Shown here one piece after another: positions 48,170 through 61,939 of a stretch of DNA of 64,000 nt. A program made the position numbers and the translations under genes. The notes under the pieces were generated by a model that was not told the DNA's origin, did no database searches, and worked only from the letters and a program-made list of their open reading frames with translations. The stretch covers positions 248,001 to 312,000 of the forward strand of contig CBDDPH010000002.1 of the NCBI GenBank assembly GCA_965232265.1. Direction: 5' to 3'. Each line of letters opens with the position of its first letter. The stretch's first letter is position 1. This DNA is from VXRD01 sp965232265 (GTDB lineage: Bacteria; Latescibacterota; UBA2968).

Positions 48170-50914
48170 TCATCCACGATACGCTTTGAGGAAGTGGCCT
48201 GTGTGAGAAGATGGATTTTGGGCGATGGTTTCTGGGGTGCCGGTTGCGACGACGTGTCCGCCGTTTTCGCCTGCGTCGGGTCCGAGGTCAATGACCCAGT
48301 CTGCGCGTTTGACGACGTCGAGGTTGTGCTCTATGACGAGGACGGTATTGCCACGGTCAACGAGGCGGTCGAGGACTTCGATGAGGACGCGGATGTCGTC
48401 AAAGTGCAATCCCGTGGTGGGTTCGTCGAGGAGGTAAAGCGTTTTGCCCGTGGCGGTTCGCGCCAGTTCGGTTGCGAGTTTGACGCGCTGTGCCTCGCCG
48501 CCGGAAAGCGATGTAGCGGGCTGACCGAGGCGCAAATAACCCAGGCCCACGTCGGCGAGTGATTTGAGTTGTCGCTGCGCCGCCGGGATGTTGCGGAAGA
48601 AGGTGCGGGCGCGATTTACTGTGAGGTTTAAGACGTCGGCTATTGAACTGCCTTTGTACCGAATTTCGAGGGTTTCTCTGTTGTATCGGCTGCCGCCGCA
48701 GATGTCGCAGGTGACGAATACGTCGGGGAGGAAGTGCATTTCGATGCGGCGCACGCCATCGCCCTGGCAGGCTTCGCAGCGTCCGCCTTTGATGTTGAAG
48801 CTGAAGCGCCCGGCGCCATAACCGCGCACTCTGGATTCGGGCAGTTGGGCGTAGAGTTCGCGTATGGCTGTGAAGAGTCCCGTGTATGTGGCGGCATTTG
48901 ATCGCGGGGTACGCCCGATTGGGGATTGGTCTATGCGTATGACTTTGTCGATTTGTTCAATGCCTTCGATGGACTTGTGAGGTAGTGGTTCTGGGCGGGC
49001 GCGGTGGAGTTGATGGGCGAGCGCGGGATACAGGGTGTGGTTGATGAGCGAGCTTTTGCCCGAGCCGGATACGCCAGTGACGCATACAAAGACGCCCAGT
49101 GGGATATCGATATCGACGTTTTGCAAGTTGTGTCCGCTGGCACCCCGGATTGAGAGATGCCCGCGGGGCTGGCGAATGTCGGGGGGGAGGGGGATGGCTT
49201 TTCGACCGGAGAGATAATTGCCAGTGAGGGAATTTTCGTCTGCAATGACGGTTTCTGGCGGTCCCTGTGAGATAATTTTGCCGCCGTGTTCGCCCGCGCC
49301 AGGGCCCAGGTCGATGAGATGATCGGCCATTTGCATGGCTTCGCGGTCGTGTTCGACTACGATGACCGAGTTGCCCAGATCGCGCAGGTTGCAGAAGGTG
49401 TCGATGAGTTTGCGATTGTCGCGGGGGTGCAGGCCAATGCTGGGTTCGTCGAGTACGTAGAGAACACCGACGAGGCGGGTTCCGATTTGTGTGGCGAGGC
49501 GAATGCGCTGAAATTCACCTCCCGAAAGCGTTGCGGCTCTGCGGTTGAGGGCGAGATAGCCCACGCCGACATCGACGAGAAATGCAAGGCGGTTTTCGAT
49601 TTCGCGTATGAGGGGGGCAGCGATTTCAGCCACGTTGTTTTTGAGGTCCAGGGTTTGGAATAAGTGCCTAATTTTTGCAATGGGCATGCTGGCGATCTCG
49701 GCAATTGTACAATTGGAGACTGTGACGGCGAGGGCTTCTGGACGCAAGCACGCGCCCCGACAGGCGGGGCAGGTTTGTCCGCGCATAAAAAGCTCGATTT
49801 TTTCCCGCGCTTCGTCGGATGTAGCGGCTTTGTATTGGTTCTGGAGGTCGGGTATGACGCCAGCTTTTCCTCTGAGGATTGTTCTTTGGACGGTTTTGGA
49901 GAGTTTGGAAAAGGGCGTTGAGGGATCGAATGAGAGGTTGCGCGATAGGCTTTGAAGCTGGTCTGCCTGGCGTTTGCCCTTGGGAATGCCCCAGGGCGCA
50001 ATCGCGCCTTCGAGGATGGATTTTGAAGGATCCGGCACGACGAGGTCGGGATCGACTTCAAAAACAGTGCCCATACCGCTGCAAGTGGGGCAAGCGCCGT
50101 GCGGGCTGTTGAAGGTGAAGAGACGGGGTTCTATTTCTTCGATTTCAAAGTGGCCTTCTGTGCAGGCAAAGCGCGTGGAAAACGTCCATTCCCCATCGTC
50201 GATAATGTCGAGTGTGGCTGTGCCGTTGGCAAGGTCAAGGGCTGTTTCGAGTGAGTCTGCGAGGCGCGCGGCCATGTTTTCGCGCACAATGAGGCGGTCG
50301 ATGACGGCTTCGATGTTGTGCGCGGTATTTTTATTGAGGTTGATGTCGCTATCGAGCGATATAACTTCGCCATTGACGCGCACCCTGAGATAGCCTTCCT
50401 TGCGCAACTGGCTGAAAGTACTCAGGTGGGTGCCTCTGGTATTTCGGATCAGGGGCGCGAGGATCTGAAGGCGTTGTCCTTCGGGCAGTGCGAGCACGCG
50501 ATCGACAATTTGCGCGACGCTCTGGCGCACAATGGTCTGGCTGCATATCGGACAATGGGGTGTGCCTATTCTGGCGAATAAGAGGCGCAAGTAGTCATAG
50601 ACTTCGGTTATGGTGCCCACTGTTGAACGCGGTGTGCGGGGGATGCCGCGTTGTTGAATTGCCACAGCAGGCGAGAGACCTTCTATGCTGTCGGCATCGG
50701 GTTTGTCCATGAGATCGAGAAATTGCCGCGCATAAGCGGATAGCGATTCCACATAACGGCGTTGTCCCTCGGCGTAGATGGTGTCGAATGCCAGGGACGA
50801 TTTGCCCGACCCCGAGGGTCCGGTGATGACGACGAGGCAGTTGCGCGGAATGTCCAGGTCGATATTTTTGAGGTTGTGCTGGCGCGCACCTCTGATGGTG
50901 ATTGTATCGCTCAT
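48170..50914 (-). CDS. uvrA: Excinuclease ABC subunit A
   Basis: This is a 914-residue double ABC ATPase. DTITIRGARQHNLKNIDLDIPRN is followed by Walker A GPSGSGKSSLAFDT, then RRYVESLSAYARQFL. Zinc-type cysteine clusters are at CPTCSGMG, CPACRGAC and CEACQGDG with CDICGG. ABC signatures TLSGGEFQRIRLA and SLSGGEAQRVKLA and the second Walker A GVSGSGKSSLI are intact. It loads UvrB at bulky DNA lesions. ATG 50914 gives the family start; a GTG at 50941 is less likely. The tRNA-Arg terminator lies just upstream. Confidence 0.97.
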   Translation of the reverse strand: MSDTITIRGARQHNLKNIDLDIPRNCLVVITGPSGSGKSSLAFDTIYAEGQRRYVESLSAYARQFLDLMDKPDADSIEGLSPAVAIQQRGIPRTPRSTVGTITEVYDYLRLLFARIGTPHCPICSQTIVRQSVAQIVDRVLALPEGQRLQILAPLIRNTRGTHLSTFSQLRKEGYLRVRVNGEVISLDSDINLNKNTAHNIEAVIDRLIVRENMAARLADSLETALDLANGTATLDIIDDGEWTFSTRFACTEGHFEIEEIEPRLFTFNSPHGACPTCSGMGTVFEVDPDLVVPDPSKSILEGAIAPWGIPKGKRQADQLQSLSRNLSFDPSTPFSKLSKTVQRTILRGKAGVIPDLQNQYKAATSDEAREKIELFMRGQTCPACRGACLRPEALAVTVSNCTIAEIASMPIAKIRHLFQTLDLKNNVAEIAAPLIREIENRLAFLVDVGVGYLALNRRAATLSGGEFQRIRLATQIGTRLVGVLYVLDEPSIGLHPRDNRKLIDTFCNLRDLGNSVIVVEHDREAMQMADHLIDLGPGAGEHGGKIISQGPPETVIADENSLTGNYLSGRKAIPLPPDIRQPRGHLSIRGASGHNLQNVDIDIPLGVFVCVTGVSGSGKSSLINHTLYPALAHQLHRARPEPLPHKSIEGIEQIDKVIRIDQSPIGRTPRSNAATYTGLFTAIRELYAQLPESRVRGYGAGRFSFNIKGGRCEACQGDGVRRIEMHFLPDVFVTCDICGGSRYNRETLEIRYKGSSIADVLNLTVNRARTFFRNIPAAQRQLKSLADVGLGYLRLGQPATSLSGGEAQRVKLATELARTATGKTLYLLDEPTTGLHFDDIRVLIEVLDRLVDRGNTVLVIEHNLDVVKRADWVIDLGPDAGENGGHVVATGTPETIAQNPSSHTGHFLKAYRG

Positions 50915-50932
50915 AGGTGTGAAGATAAAAAA

Positions 50933-50960
50933 TTCAGGCACTTAAAATTAAGTGCCTGAA
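50933..50960 (-). terminator. Rho-independent terminator downstream of tRNA-Arg
   Basis: TTCAGGCACTTAA (50933-50945) and TTAAGTGCCTGAA (50948-50960) form a perfect 13-bp stem with a 2-base gap. On the minus strand a T-run follows. It separates tRNA-Arg from uvrA. Confidence 0.88.
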
Positions 50961-50968
50961 AAATAAAG

Positions 50969-51042
50969 TGCGGCAGAGAGGACTCGAACCCCCAACCCTC
51001 TGGTCCGAAGCCAGATGCTCTGTCCAATTGAGCTACTGCCGC
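50969..51042 (-). tRNA. tRNA-Arg (anticodon TCG)
   Basis: The minus strand gives a 74-base cloverleaf. The acceptor GCGGCAG pairs with CTGCCGC, the anticodon loop CTTCGGA carries TCG, and the T arm has GGTTCGAGTCC. It reads CGA-type arginine codons. The CCA end is not encoded, unlike the two tRNAs in the rrn operon. Confidence 0.95.
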
Positions 51043-51161
51043 TGTGCAAATAATATACGGATTGTGGTCGTGTTTTGCAAGTGGATGAATTAGCTTGACA
51101 GTGAGAGGTGTAATTAAGATGTTGTCTTGAAATTCCATTTGTCTTTTCACGGAGGTGTAAT

Positions 51162-52451
51162 TTGAATACGCGTTCAAAAACGCTATTTGACGCAGCACAA
51201 CAGGTGATTCCCGGCGGTGTGAACAGTCCCGCAAGAGCTTATGGTCCCGTAGGTGGTGATCCGCGCTTTATTGTGAAAGGTGAGGGGGCGCGAATTGTCG
51301 ATGCCGATGGGAGATCTTATATCGATTTTGTGGGGTCCTGGGGTCCGCTTATTTTGGGCCATGCACATCCGGAAATTGTCGCGGCTGTCAATGCAGCGGC
51401 TGCTGGGGGTACGAGTTTTGGCGCGCCGACAGAAATCGAAGTGAAGATGGCCCAATTGGTCACTGAAATGGTGCCGAGCGTGGAAATGGTGCGGATGGTA
51501 AATTCGGGTACAGAAGCTACGATGTCGGCTATTCGGCTGGCTCGCGGACACACGGGGCGAAACAAAATTGTCAAATTTGAGGGGTGCTGGCACGGGCATG
51601 CCGATAGTTTTCTGATTCAGGCGGGGTCTTCGGCTCTTACGATGGGTGCGCCGAGCAGCCCAGGGGTTACACCTGGAACAGCAGCGGATTCTATTACTGT
51701 GCCTTTTAATGATCTGGAAGCTGTTGAAAAAGCCGTTGTCGAAAATAGGGATGAGATCGCTGCTGTTATTGTTGAGCCTGTGGCTGGCAATATGGGGGTG
51801 ATTCCACCGGCGCCGGGTTTTTTGCAGGGTTTGAGAGATATAACGACAGAAATGGGCATTGTGCTGATTTTTGACGAGGTTATCACCGGGTTCCGCGTCA
51901 GCCAGGGGGGTGCGCAGGAACTTTATGGGGTGACGCCCGACTTGACGACTTTGGGAAAAATTATTGGCGGTGGGCTGCCCGTTGGTGCTTTTGGAGGTAG
52001 GCGAGAAATTATGTCAGATATTTCACCGCTGGGGAAAATGGTGTCGCAGGCTGGCACATTGTCGGGCAATCCCCTGGCTATGACAGCGGGATATGAGACA
52101 CTCCGACGATTGCAAGAACCGGGTGTTTATGACGCATTGGAAGCAAAGGCACAGGCTCTGGAGATAGGTATTCTGGACAACTTAAAAGCCCTGGGATTGA
52201 AATATCAGACCAATCGTGTGGGTTCGATTATGACCTTGTTTTTTACGGAAGCACCTGTGACATCATTTGATGCTGCCAATGCGTGTGATCAGGATTTGTT
52301 CGCCCGGTATTTTCGAGAGATGCTCAATCGAGGTGTTTATCTGGCTCCGTCGCAGTTTGAGGCTGCGTTTGTCTCTCTGGTTCATTCTGACGCGGATATT
52401 GACAAGACTATAAAGGCAAATTACGAAGCCCTGAAAGCATGTATCAAATAA
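51162..52451 (+). CDS. hemL: Glutamate-1-semialdehyde 2,1-aminomutase
   Basis: This 429-residue class III aminotransferase starts at TTG with GGAGGTG upstream. It reads DAAQQVIPGGVNSPARAYGPVGG, VNSGTEATMSAIRLARG, CWHGHADSF, FDEVITGFR and TTLGKIIGGGLPVGAFGG with the PLP lysine at residue 266. All are GSA aminomutase marks. It makes 5-aminolevulinate for tetrapyrroles in the C5 pathway. The last 13 bases overlap the next gene. Confidence 0.97.
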   Translation: MNTRSKTLFDAAQQVIPGGVNSPARAYGPVGGDPRFIVKGEGARIVDADGRSYIDFVGSWGPLILGHAHPEIVAAVNAAAAGGTSFGAPTEIEVKMAQLVTEMVPSVEMVRMVNSGTEATMSAIRLARGHTGRNKIVKFEGCWHGHADSFLIQAGSSALTMGAPSSPGVTPGTAADSITVPFNDLEAVEKAVVENRDEIAAVIVEPVAGNMGVIPPAPGFLQGLRDITTEMGIVLIFDEVITGFRVSQGGAQELYGVTPDLTTLGKIIGGGLPVGAFGGRREIMSDISPLGKMVSQAGTLSGNPLAMTAGYETLRRLQEPGVYDALEAKAQALEIGILDNLKALGLKYQTNRVGSIMTLFFTEAPVTSFDAANACDQDLFARYFREMLNRGVYLAPSQFEAAFVSLVHSDADIDKTIKANYEALKACIK

Positions 52452-52921
52452 AGAAAATACTGCCGGTACTTTTGTTTTTTTTATGTGGCTGTAGTTCGCC
52501 ACACGGCGATTATATTCGGCAATTGCGATCGGGTTCGGTTGATCAGCGCATTGATGCGGCTGTCTTTTTGGGCGCACAGCGGGTTGTTGAAGCTATTCCG
52601 CATTTGCGCGTTGCTTTGCGCGACTCTGCCGCACCTGTGCGTACAAAGGCCGCCTGGGCATTGGGAATGTTGCGGGCAAAGGAGGCATTGCGCGATCTGA
52701 TCCGAATGCTTGAAGACAAAGATCGGGATGTGCGCCAGATTGTTGCTTGGGCATTGATGCAAATTGAAGAGCCGGAAGCCATTTTAGCACTTGAACGCGC
52801 TATGGCGTCTGAATCCGATGCATGGGTAAAAAAAGATATGCAGCGGGCAGTGCGCTATTTGAAGCAGTTTGATGGCGAAGCAGATGTTGAAGAAGGGCGT
52901 GTGAGAGGGGAGTTTTTCTGA
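52439..52921 (+). CDS. HEAT-repeat (PBS lyase-like) lipoprotein
   Basis: This 160-residue protein has an N-terminal export segment KKILPVLLFFLCGCSS with an LCGC lipobox (Cys18 or nearby). About three HEAT-like repeats follow: DQRIDAAVFLGAQRVVEAIPHLRVALRDSAAPVRTKAAWALGMLRA and DKDRDVRQIVAWALMQIEEPEAI. Such alpha-solenoids bind proteins. It overlaps hemL by 13 bases and is probably co-transcribed with it. Function unknown; a periplasmic or outer-membrane scaffold is plausible. Confidence 0.8.
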   Translation: MYQIKKILPVLLFFLCGCSSPHGDYIRQLRSGSVDQRIDAAVFLGAQRVVEAIPHLRVALRDSAAPVRTKAAWALGMLRAKEALRDLIRMLEDKDRDVRQIVAWALMQIEEPEAILALERAMASESDAWVKKDMQRAVRYLKQFDGEADVEEGRVRGEFF

Positions 52922-52927
52922 AAAGGT

Positions 52928-52956
52928 TTGACATTTGGGGTTGTATTTTATATATT
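52928..52956 (+). promoter_or_regulatory. rrn promoter P1
   Basis: An exact TTGACA at 52928-52933, a 17-base spacer and TATATT at 52951-52956. This is a strong sigma-70 type site ahead of the 16S gene. Confidence 0.85.
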
Positions 52957-52991
52957 TCATATTCTGCACCTAAAATGGTGCAGAATTTTGC

Positions 52992-53020
52992 TTGACTTGC
53001 GAAAGTCGATTTGATAGATT
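52992..53020 (+). promoter_or_regulatory. rrn promoter P2
   Basis: TTGACT at 52992-52997, a 17-base spacer and TAGATT at 53015-53020, giving a second promoter 64 bases after P1. Confidence 0.75.
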
Positions 53021-53060
53021 TATCCCTTACCGGCACTTTGTATGTCAAGAGTGCCTATTT

Positions 53061-53073
53061 TGTTCTTTGAAAA
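53061..53073 (+). promoter_or_regulatory. boxA-like antitermination site in the rrn leader
   Basis: TGTTCTTTGAAAA resembles boxA (consensus TGCTCTTTAACAA), as expected for Nus-dependent antitermination of rRNA transcription. Confidence 0.7.
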
Positions 53074-53179
53074 TCAAATAACGTGCATGTGTTATTTTTA
53101 AGCTTGGTAGGTTCTCAAAATTTTTTGAGAATTTCAGTAATTTGCAAAAAAGGCCCATAATATGGGCTCTCTCATTTTT

Positions 53180-54729
<1,550 letters not shown>

Positions 54730-54845
54730 GGGAGACGCGATGTAAGGCTACAGGCGCTTACATCTACTCCTAAGGTCAATACCAGGTTTGGCATGTGCAC
54801 GTTATTTGGTTTTTAAAGCCGGGATTTTTCCTGGCTTTTTAAGGC

Positions 54846-54922
54846 GGGCCTATAGCTCAGTTGGTTAGAGCGCGCGCCTGATAAGCGCGAGGTCAGTGGT
54901 TCAACTCCACTTAGGCCCACCA
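54846..54922 (+). tRNA. tRNA-Ile (anticodon GAT)
   Basis: A 77-base cloverleaf starting GGGCCTATAGCTCAG, with GAT in the loop CTGATAA and CCA encoded. It lies in the 16S-23S spacer. Confidence 0.97.
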
Positions 54923-54937
54923 AACTACAAAATATTT

Positions 54938-55013
54938 GGGGATATAGCTCAGATGGGAGAGCGCCGGCTTTGCAAGCCGGAGGTCACCGGTTCGATCCCG
55001 GTTATCTCCACCA
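54938..55013 (+). tRNA. tRNA-Ala (anticodon TGC)
   Basis: A 76-base cloverleaf starting GGGGATATAGCTCAG, with TGC in the loop TTTGCAA and CCA encoded. It is the usual second spacer tRNA after tRNA-Ile. Confidence 0.97.
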
Positions 55014-55051
55014 AAGTTGTATTTTTCCAGAACTTTCGGGAATTTCCCGAC

Positions 55052-55064
55052 TGCTCTTTGACAA
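55052..55064 (+). promoter_or_regulatory. boxA site before 23S
   Basis: TGCTCTTTGACAA is very close to the boxA consensus, in the tRNA-Ala to 23S spacer. Confidence 0.75.
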
Positions 55065-55149
55065 TTGAATGTGAATTGGGTATAAATTCGCCAAACTGAA
55101 GTATGGATTCTTTGCAGAGCACAGTAGTGATCTGCTGAAAACTTGTTTT

Positions 55150-58180
<3,031 letters not shown>

Positions 58181-58248
58181 TTTATACATTTTTCAGCAGA
58201 TCGCTTCTGTGCTTTGTTTGGTGCTCAATTCGTATTCAATTAAATTTT

Positions 58249-58367
<119 letters not shown>

Positions 58368-58370
58368 TTT

Positions 58371-58404
58371 AAAAAAGCCCGGACATAAAGATCCGGGCTT
58401 TTTT
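58371..58404 (+). terminator. rrn operon terminator
   Basis: GCCCGGA at 58377-58383 pairs with TCCGGGC at 58392-58398, followed by six Ts, just after 5S. Confidence 0.9.
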
Positions 58405-58429
58405 GTGTTATACAAGATCAAAAGAGTAC

Positions 58430-58458
58430 TTGACAAAACCCGTTTGTTTTGCAATTAT
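58430..58458 (+). promoter_or_regulatory. Candidate promoter for the EF-G-like gene
   Basis: TTGACA at 58430-58435 is exact. AATTAT at 58453-58458 lies 17 bases on and is a weak -10; TTATAC at 58455 is the alternative. Confidence 0.45.
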
Positions 58459-58516
58459 ACGCGCCTTATTTTTCGCATTTCAAAACGAGTATTTAATAGG
58501 TATTAAGGAGGTTACA

Positions 58517-60598
58517 GTGAATAGATATACACCTGAAAATATCAGGAATATCGCCCTGTCGGGTCACGGCGGCACGGGCAAGACGTCTGTTGCCGAAGCC
58601 ATGATGTTTTCTGCTGGTGCGACCAATCGACTCGGGGTCGTCGATGAAGGAAATACGATGTCGGATTATACCGATGCGGAGATTGAGCGCAAAATCTCTA
58701 TCAGTACATCCATGTTGCACTGCGATTGGAAGGGCAGCAAAATAAATATTCTGGACACTCCTGGTTATGCCGACTTTATTGGCGATGCAAAAACCGCGAT
58801 TTGGGCATCTGATATTGCCCTTACGCTGGTCAATGCGGCCAGTGGTGTAGAGATTGGGACGGATAAGGCATTTGGTTTTGCCGATGAATTTAATCGCGCA
58901 ACTGTGTTTTTAATCAATCACGTCGATAGAGAATTTGCCGATTGCGATGGTGCGCTTGCGGCAATTCAGGAGCATTTTGGAAATGGGGCTGTTCCCTTTC
59001 AGATTCCGGTCAATGCCGGTGAAGGGTTTAATCAGATCATCGATATTTTGCAGATGAAATTGGTAACCTATACCGATGGCAAAGCCGAAGCTTCAGAGAT
59101 TCCCGAGGAATGGCAAGACCAGGCTGAGGACTTGAGGGAACAGGTGGTTGAGGGGATTGCCGAAAGTGACGACGTTTTGATTGAGAGCTATTTGGAAGAA
59201 GGGGAATTGACAGACGAAGAGATTGCACAAGGGTTAAAAATTGGGATGGTCAATCGCACTTTGTTTCCCATTTTTGTGAGTGCCGCCAACAAAAATATCG
59301 GTGTTGATTTATTGTTCGATTTTCTTTCTGCATTCGCACCCGGTCCGCTCGACTTGCCAATTCCCACCGCTTATAAAGAAGGATCTGAAGAAGAAGTGGC
59401 ACTTGCCGTAAGCGATGATGATCCCTTGGCGGCCGTGGTGTTCAAAACGATTTCCGAGTCTGTGGGAGATCTGTCGTTTTTGCGCGTGTATTCTGGCAGT
59501 GTCCAATCTGGAGACGATGTATTTAATCCCAATCGCCGAGCCAATGAGCGCATCGGTCAAATTTATTCGATGAGTGGCGGAAAGCGCGAGGACATGGACG
59601 TTGTGGGCGCAGGTGATATTGGCGCGTTGATCAAGCTAAAGGACACGCATACAGGCAATACCCTTTGCAGCAGAAACACGCGCTTGCAAATTCCGTCGGT
59701 CGAATTTCCACACCCTTTGATTCGCGTAGCTGTAGAACCCAAATCGCGTGGCGACGAAGACAAAATTAGCGCGGGATTGCAAAGCATTCACGAAGAAGAC
59801 CCGAGCTTTGTCGCCGGGTATGACGCAGAATTGCGTCAGATTATTGCCCAGGGACAGGGCGAGTTACATTTGACAGTTGTGTTTGACAAGTTGAAGAGCA
59901 AATTTGGCGTGGATATAGAAGTGGCCGAACCGCGAATACCGTACCGTGAGACCATTCTTTCGCGCGCAGAAGCGCAGTATCGGCACAGAAAGCAAAGCGG
60001 TGGACGCGGTCAATATGGCGAAGCTTATTTGCGTATTGCGCCCAGGCAGCGCGGCGATGGCTTCGAATTTATTGACGAGGTCGTAGGCGGTGCGATCCCC
60101 GGAAAATTTATTCCGGCTGTTGAAAAGGGTGTTGTGGAATGCATGCAACGCGGTGTGCTCGCCGGGTATCCCGTTGTCGATACACAGGTCACGGTTTACG
60201 ATGGGTCCTTCCATCCGGTTGACTCTTCTGATATGGCTTTTAAGCTGGCCGGTTCCTTCGCATTTCAAAATGCATTTATGGATGCCAAACCCATTTTATT
60301 AGAGCCTATTTATAAAGTCCACGTCTTTGTTCCCGATTCCTATATGGGAGATGTGATGGCGGATCTCAATGGGCGACGCGGGCGCATTCAAGGCATGGAT
60401 CCCGAAGGGAATTTCCAGGTCATTCACGCCGAGGTTCCACTGGCCGATCTTTACAAGTATTCGACCTCTTTGCGCTCTATGACGCAGGGCACAGGCGATT
60501 ATACGATGGAGTTTTCACACTACGAGTCTGCTCCCCACGATGTGACCCAAAAGGTTATTGAAGAGTCCGAACACGATCGCGAGTTGGTAGAAGCATAG
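58517..60598 (+). CDS. Elongation factor G-like GTPase
   Basis: The open frame reaches back to 58403, but GTG 58517 has AAGGAGG 6 bases upstream and gives 693 residues, the normal EF-G length. The G1 loop is GHGGTGKTS, not the AHIDAGKTT of canonical EF-G, and G4 is INHVD rather than NKxD. G3 is DTPGYADF. Domains II to V are present, with YRHRKQSGGRGQYGEA and GRRGRIQGMD near the C terminus. This matches the EF-G-like paralogues (FusA2/EF-G II type) rather than the main translocase, so it may act in recycling, back-translocation or under stress. It follows the rrn operon and its terminator. Confidence 0.88.
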   Translation: MNRYTPENIRNIALSGHGGTGKTSVAEAMMFSAGATNRLGVVDEGNTMSDYTDAEIERKISISTSMLHCDWKGSKINILDTPGYADFIGDAKTAIWASDIALTLVNAASGVEIGTDKAFGFADEFNRATVFLINHVDREFADCDGALAAIQEHFGNGAVPFQIPVNAGEGFNQIIDILQMKLVTYTDGKAEASEIPEEWQDQAEDLREQVVEGIAESDDVLIESYLEEGELTDEEIAQGLKIGMVNRTLFPIFVSAANKNIGVDLLFDFLSAFAPGPLDLPIPTAYKEGSEEEVALAVSDDDPLAAVVFKTISESVGDLSFLRVYSGSVQSGDDVFNPNRRANERIGQIYSMSGGKREDMDVVGAGDIGALIKLKDTHTGNTLCSRNTRLQIPSVEFPHPLIRVAVEPKSRGDEDKISAGLQSIHEEDPSFVAGYDAELRQIIAQGQGELHLTVVFDKLKSKFGVDIEVAEPRIPYRETILSRAEAQYRHRKQSGGRGQYGEAYLRIAPRQRGDGFEFIDEVVGGAIPGKFIPAVEKGVVECMQRGVLAGYPVVDTQVTVYDGSFHPVDSSDMAFKLAGSFAFQNAFMDAKPILLEPIYKVHVFVPDSYMGDVMADLNGRRGRIQGMDPEGNFQVIHAEVPLADLYKYSTSLRSMTQGTGDYTMEFSHYESAPHDVTQKVIEESEHDRELVEA

Positions 60599-60621
60599 AA
60601 TAATCAACGAATCAACAAAGC

Positions 60622-60663
60622 CGTCATTGCGGCAGGGTGTTAGCCGCGATCCAGAGGTTTTGG
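60622..60663. repeat. GTCATTGCGGC-type dispersed repeat, copy 3
   Basis: CCGTCATTGCGGCAGGGTGTTAGCCGCGATCCAGAGGTTTTGG-like sequence, the same family as 4378 and 44682, with the ATTGCGGC/GCCGCGAT ends inverted. Confidence 0.75.
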
Positions 60664-60704
60664 GTGGTGGGGCAGGGTTCGTCTATTCGCTACAGGAGGA
60701 GATG

Positions 60705-61559
60705 ATGTCAGCCGGGCGCAGGTTCAGGGTGGCACTGGACGCAGAACGACCCTTGCAGATTGTGGGTACTATCAATGCCGTATCTGCGCTGATGGCAAAA
60801 CAAGCGGGATTTCGTGCGCTTTATCTTTCTGGTTCGGGCGTGGCTGCTGCTTCTTATGGTTTGCCCGATTTGGGTATTACAACGCTGGATAATGTGGTCG
60901 AGGATGCCCGGCGGATTACTGATGTGGTGGATTTGCCGTTGCTGGTTGATATCGATACCGGGTTTGGCGGTACTTCTTTTTCGATTGGCCGCGCGGTAAA
61001 GACGCTGGAAAAAATTGGCGTTGCCGCTGTTCATATTGAAGACCAGGTGTTGCAAAAACGCTGTGGACATCGCCCGGGAAAGCAGGTGGTACCTGCTGAT
61101 GAGATGTGCGACCGCATCAAGGCAGCGGTTGATGCGCGGTCAGACAGCGCGTTTGTGATTATGGCGCGAACGGATTCCGTGGCCAATGAGGGGTTGGAAT
61201 GCGGCCTCGATCGCGCCCAGGAATATATTGCCGCAGGTGCGGATGCGATTTTTGCAGAAGCACTGTGTTCGCTGGAGGCGTTTCGCACCTTTGCTCAAAG
61301 GCTTTCTGTGCCCGTGCTGGCGAATCTCACCGAGTTTGGACAAACGCCTCTGTTTGGTCTGGACGAGATGAGAGATGCGGGTGTCGCAATGGTGCTGTAT
61401 CCTCTCACGGCGTTTAGAATGATGAATGCGGCTGCTCAGCGGGCGTATAAAACGCTGCGGACCCAAGGCACCCAGGGCGCGTTGAGAGACGATATGCAGA
61501 CGCGCGAAGAGCTCTACGAATTGCTGGATTATTACGGGTACGAGGCGCAGGTTAATTAG
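60705..61559 (+). CDS. 2-methylisocitrate lyase-like (isocitrate lyase/PEP mutase superfamily)
   Basis: The ATG at 60705 has AGGAGGAG directly upstream and gives 284 residues; the frame to 60627 runs through a repeat. LVDIDTGFGG is the metal-binding loop and EDQVLQKRCGHRPGKQVV contains KRCGH, the diagnostic catalytic motif of methylisocitrate lyases. ARTDS and FAEAL follow as in the family. It would split 2-methylisocitrate into pyruvate and succinate in propionate breakdown. No prpC or prpD is nearby, so a related carboxyphosphonoenolpyruvate-type role remains possible. Confidence 0.88.
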   Translation: MSAGRRFRVALDAERPLQIVGTINAVSALMAKQAGFRALYLSGSGVAAASYGLPDLGITTLDNVVEDARRITDVVDLPLLVDIDTGFGGTSFSIGRAVKTLEKIGVAAVHIEDQVLQKRCGHRPGKQVVPADEMCDRIKAAVDARSDSAFVIMARTDSVANEGLECGLDRAQEYIAAGADAIFAEALCSLEAFRTFAQRLSVPVLANLTEFGQTPLFGLDEMRDAGVAMVLYPLTAFRMMNAAAQRAYKTLRTQGTQGALRDDMQTREELYELLDYYGYEAQVN

Positions 61560-61638
61560 AATTTTTATGTTAAAAAATATTTGACAGCCCGAATAGGTGG
61601 ACTTATTTTCCATTTCAAGTTTTAAGATGCGTTTCGCA

Positions 61639-61770
61639 ATGCAAAAGGAGAAGACCTTGCATCAGCTTATTTCAAATCTTCGCACTATTGCAGAGCCATT
61701 CATTATTCCTAACAATGTGGCTGAAATATTTTGTATCTCTCCAAAATATCTCATAAGTGACTGTATTTAA
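61639..61770 (+). CDS. Small ORF, uncertain
   Basis: A 43-codon frame reads HQLISNLRTIAEPFIIPNNV then AEIFCISPKYLISDCI. A TTG at 61657 with AAGGAG before it is an alternative start (37 residues). No family is recognised. It may be a small protein or chance coding. Confidence 0.3.
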   Translation: MQKEKTLHQLISNLRTIAEPFIIPNNVAEIFCISPKYLISDCI

Positions 61771-61939
61771 ATGAGTTATGAGATAGGAAGGGGGTAGATT
61801 TAACCCTTCTTTCTACCGACCTTCTTTCCATTTCGCATTTCCGCAATCCCTCCTCGTCGCACAATTTTTTCTCAGTACTTTCCAACGCACAAATAGCACA
61901 ACATCAGCAATCGGACGCCAACTGGCGATTGCTCAACGG

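Noticed and set aside
54806..54842. Hairpin AAAGCCGGG/CCTGGCTTT as a terminator in the 16S-tRNA spacer
   Set aside because: It lies inside the rrn transcript upstream of tRNA-Ile; a processing or spacer stem is more likely in an antiterminated operon.
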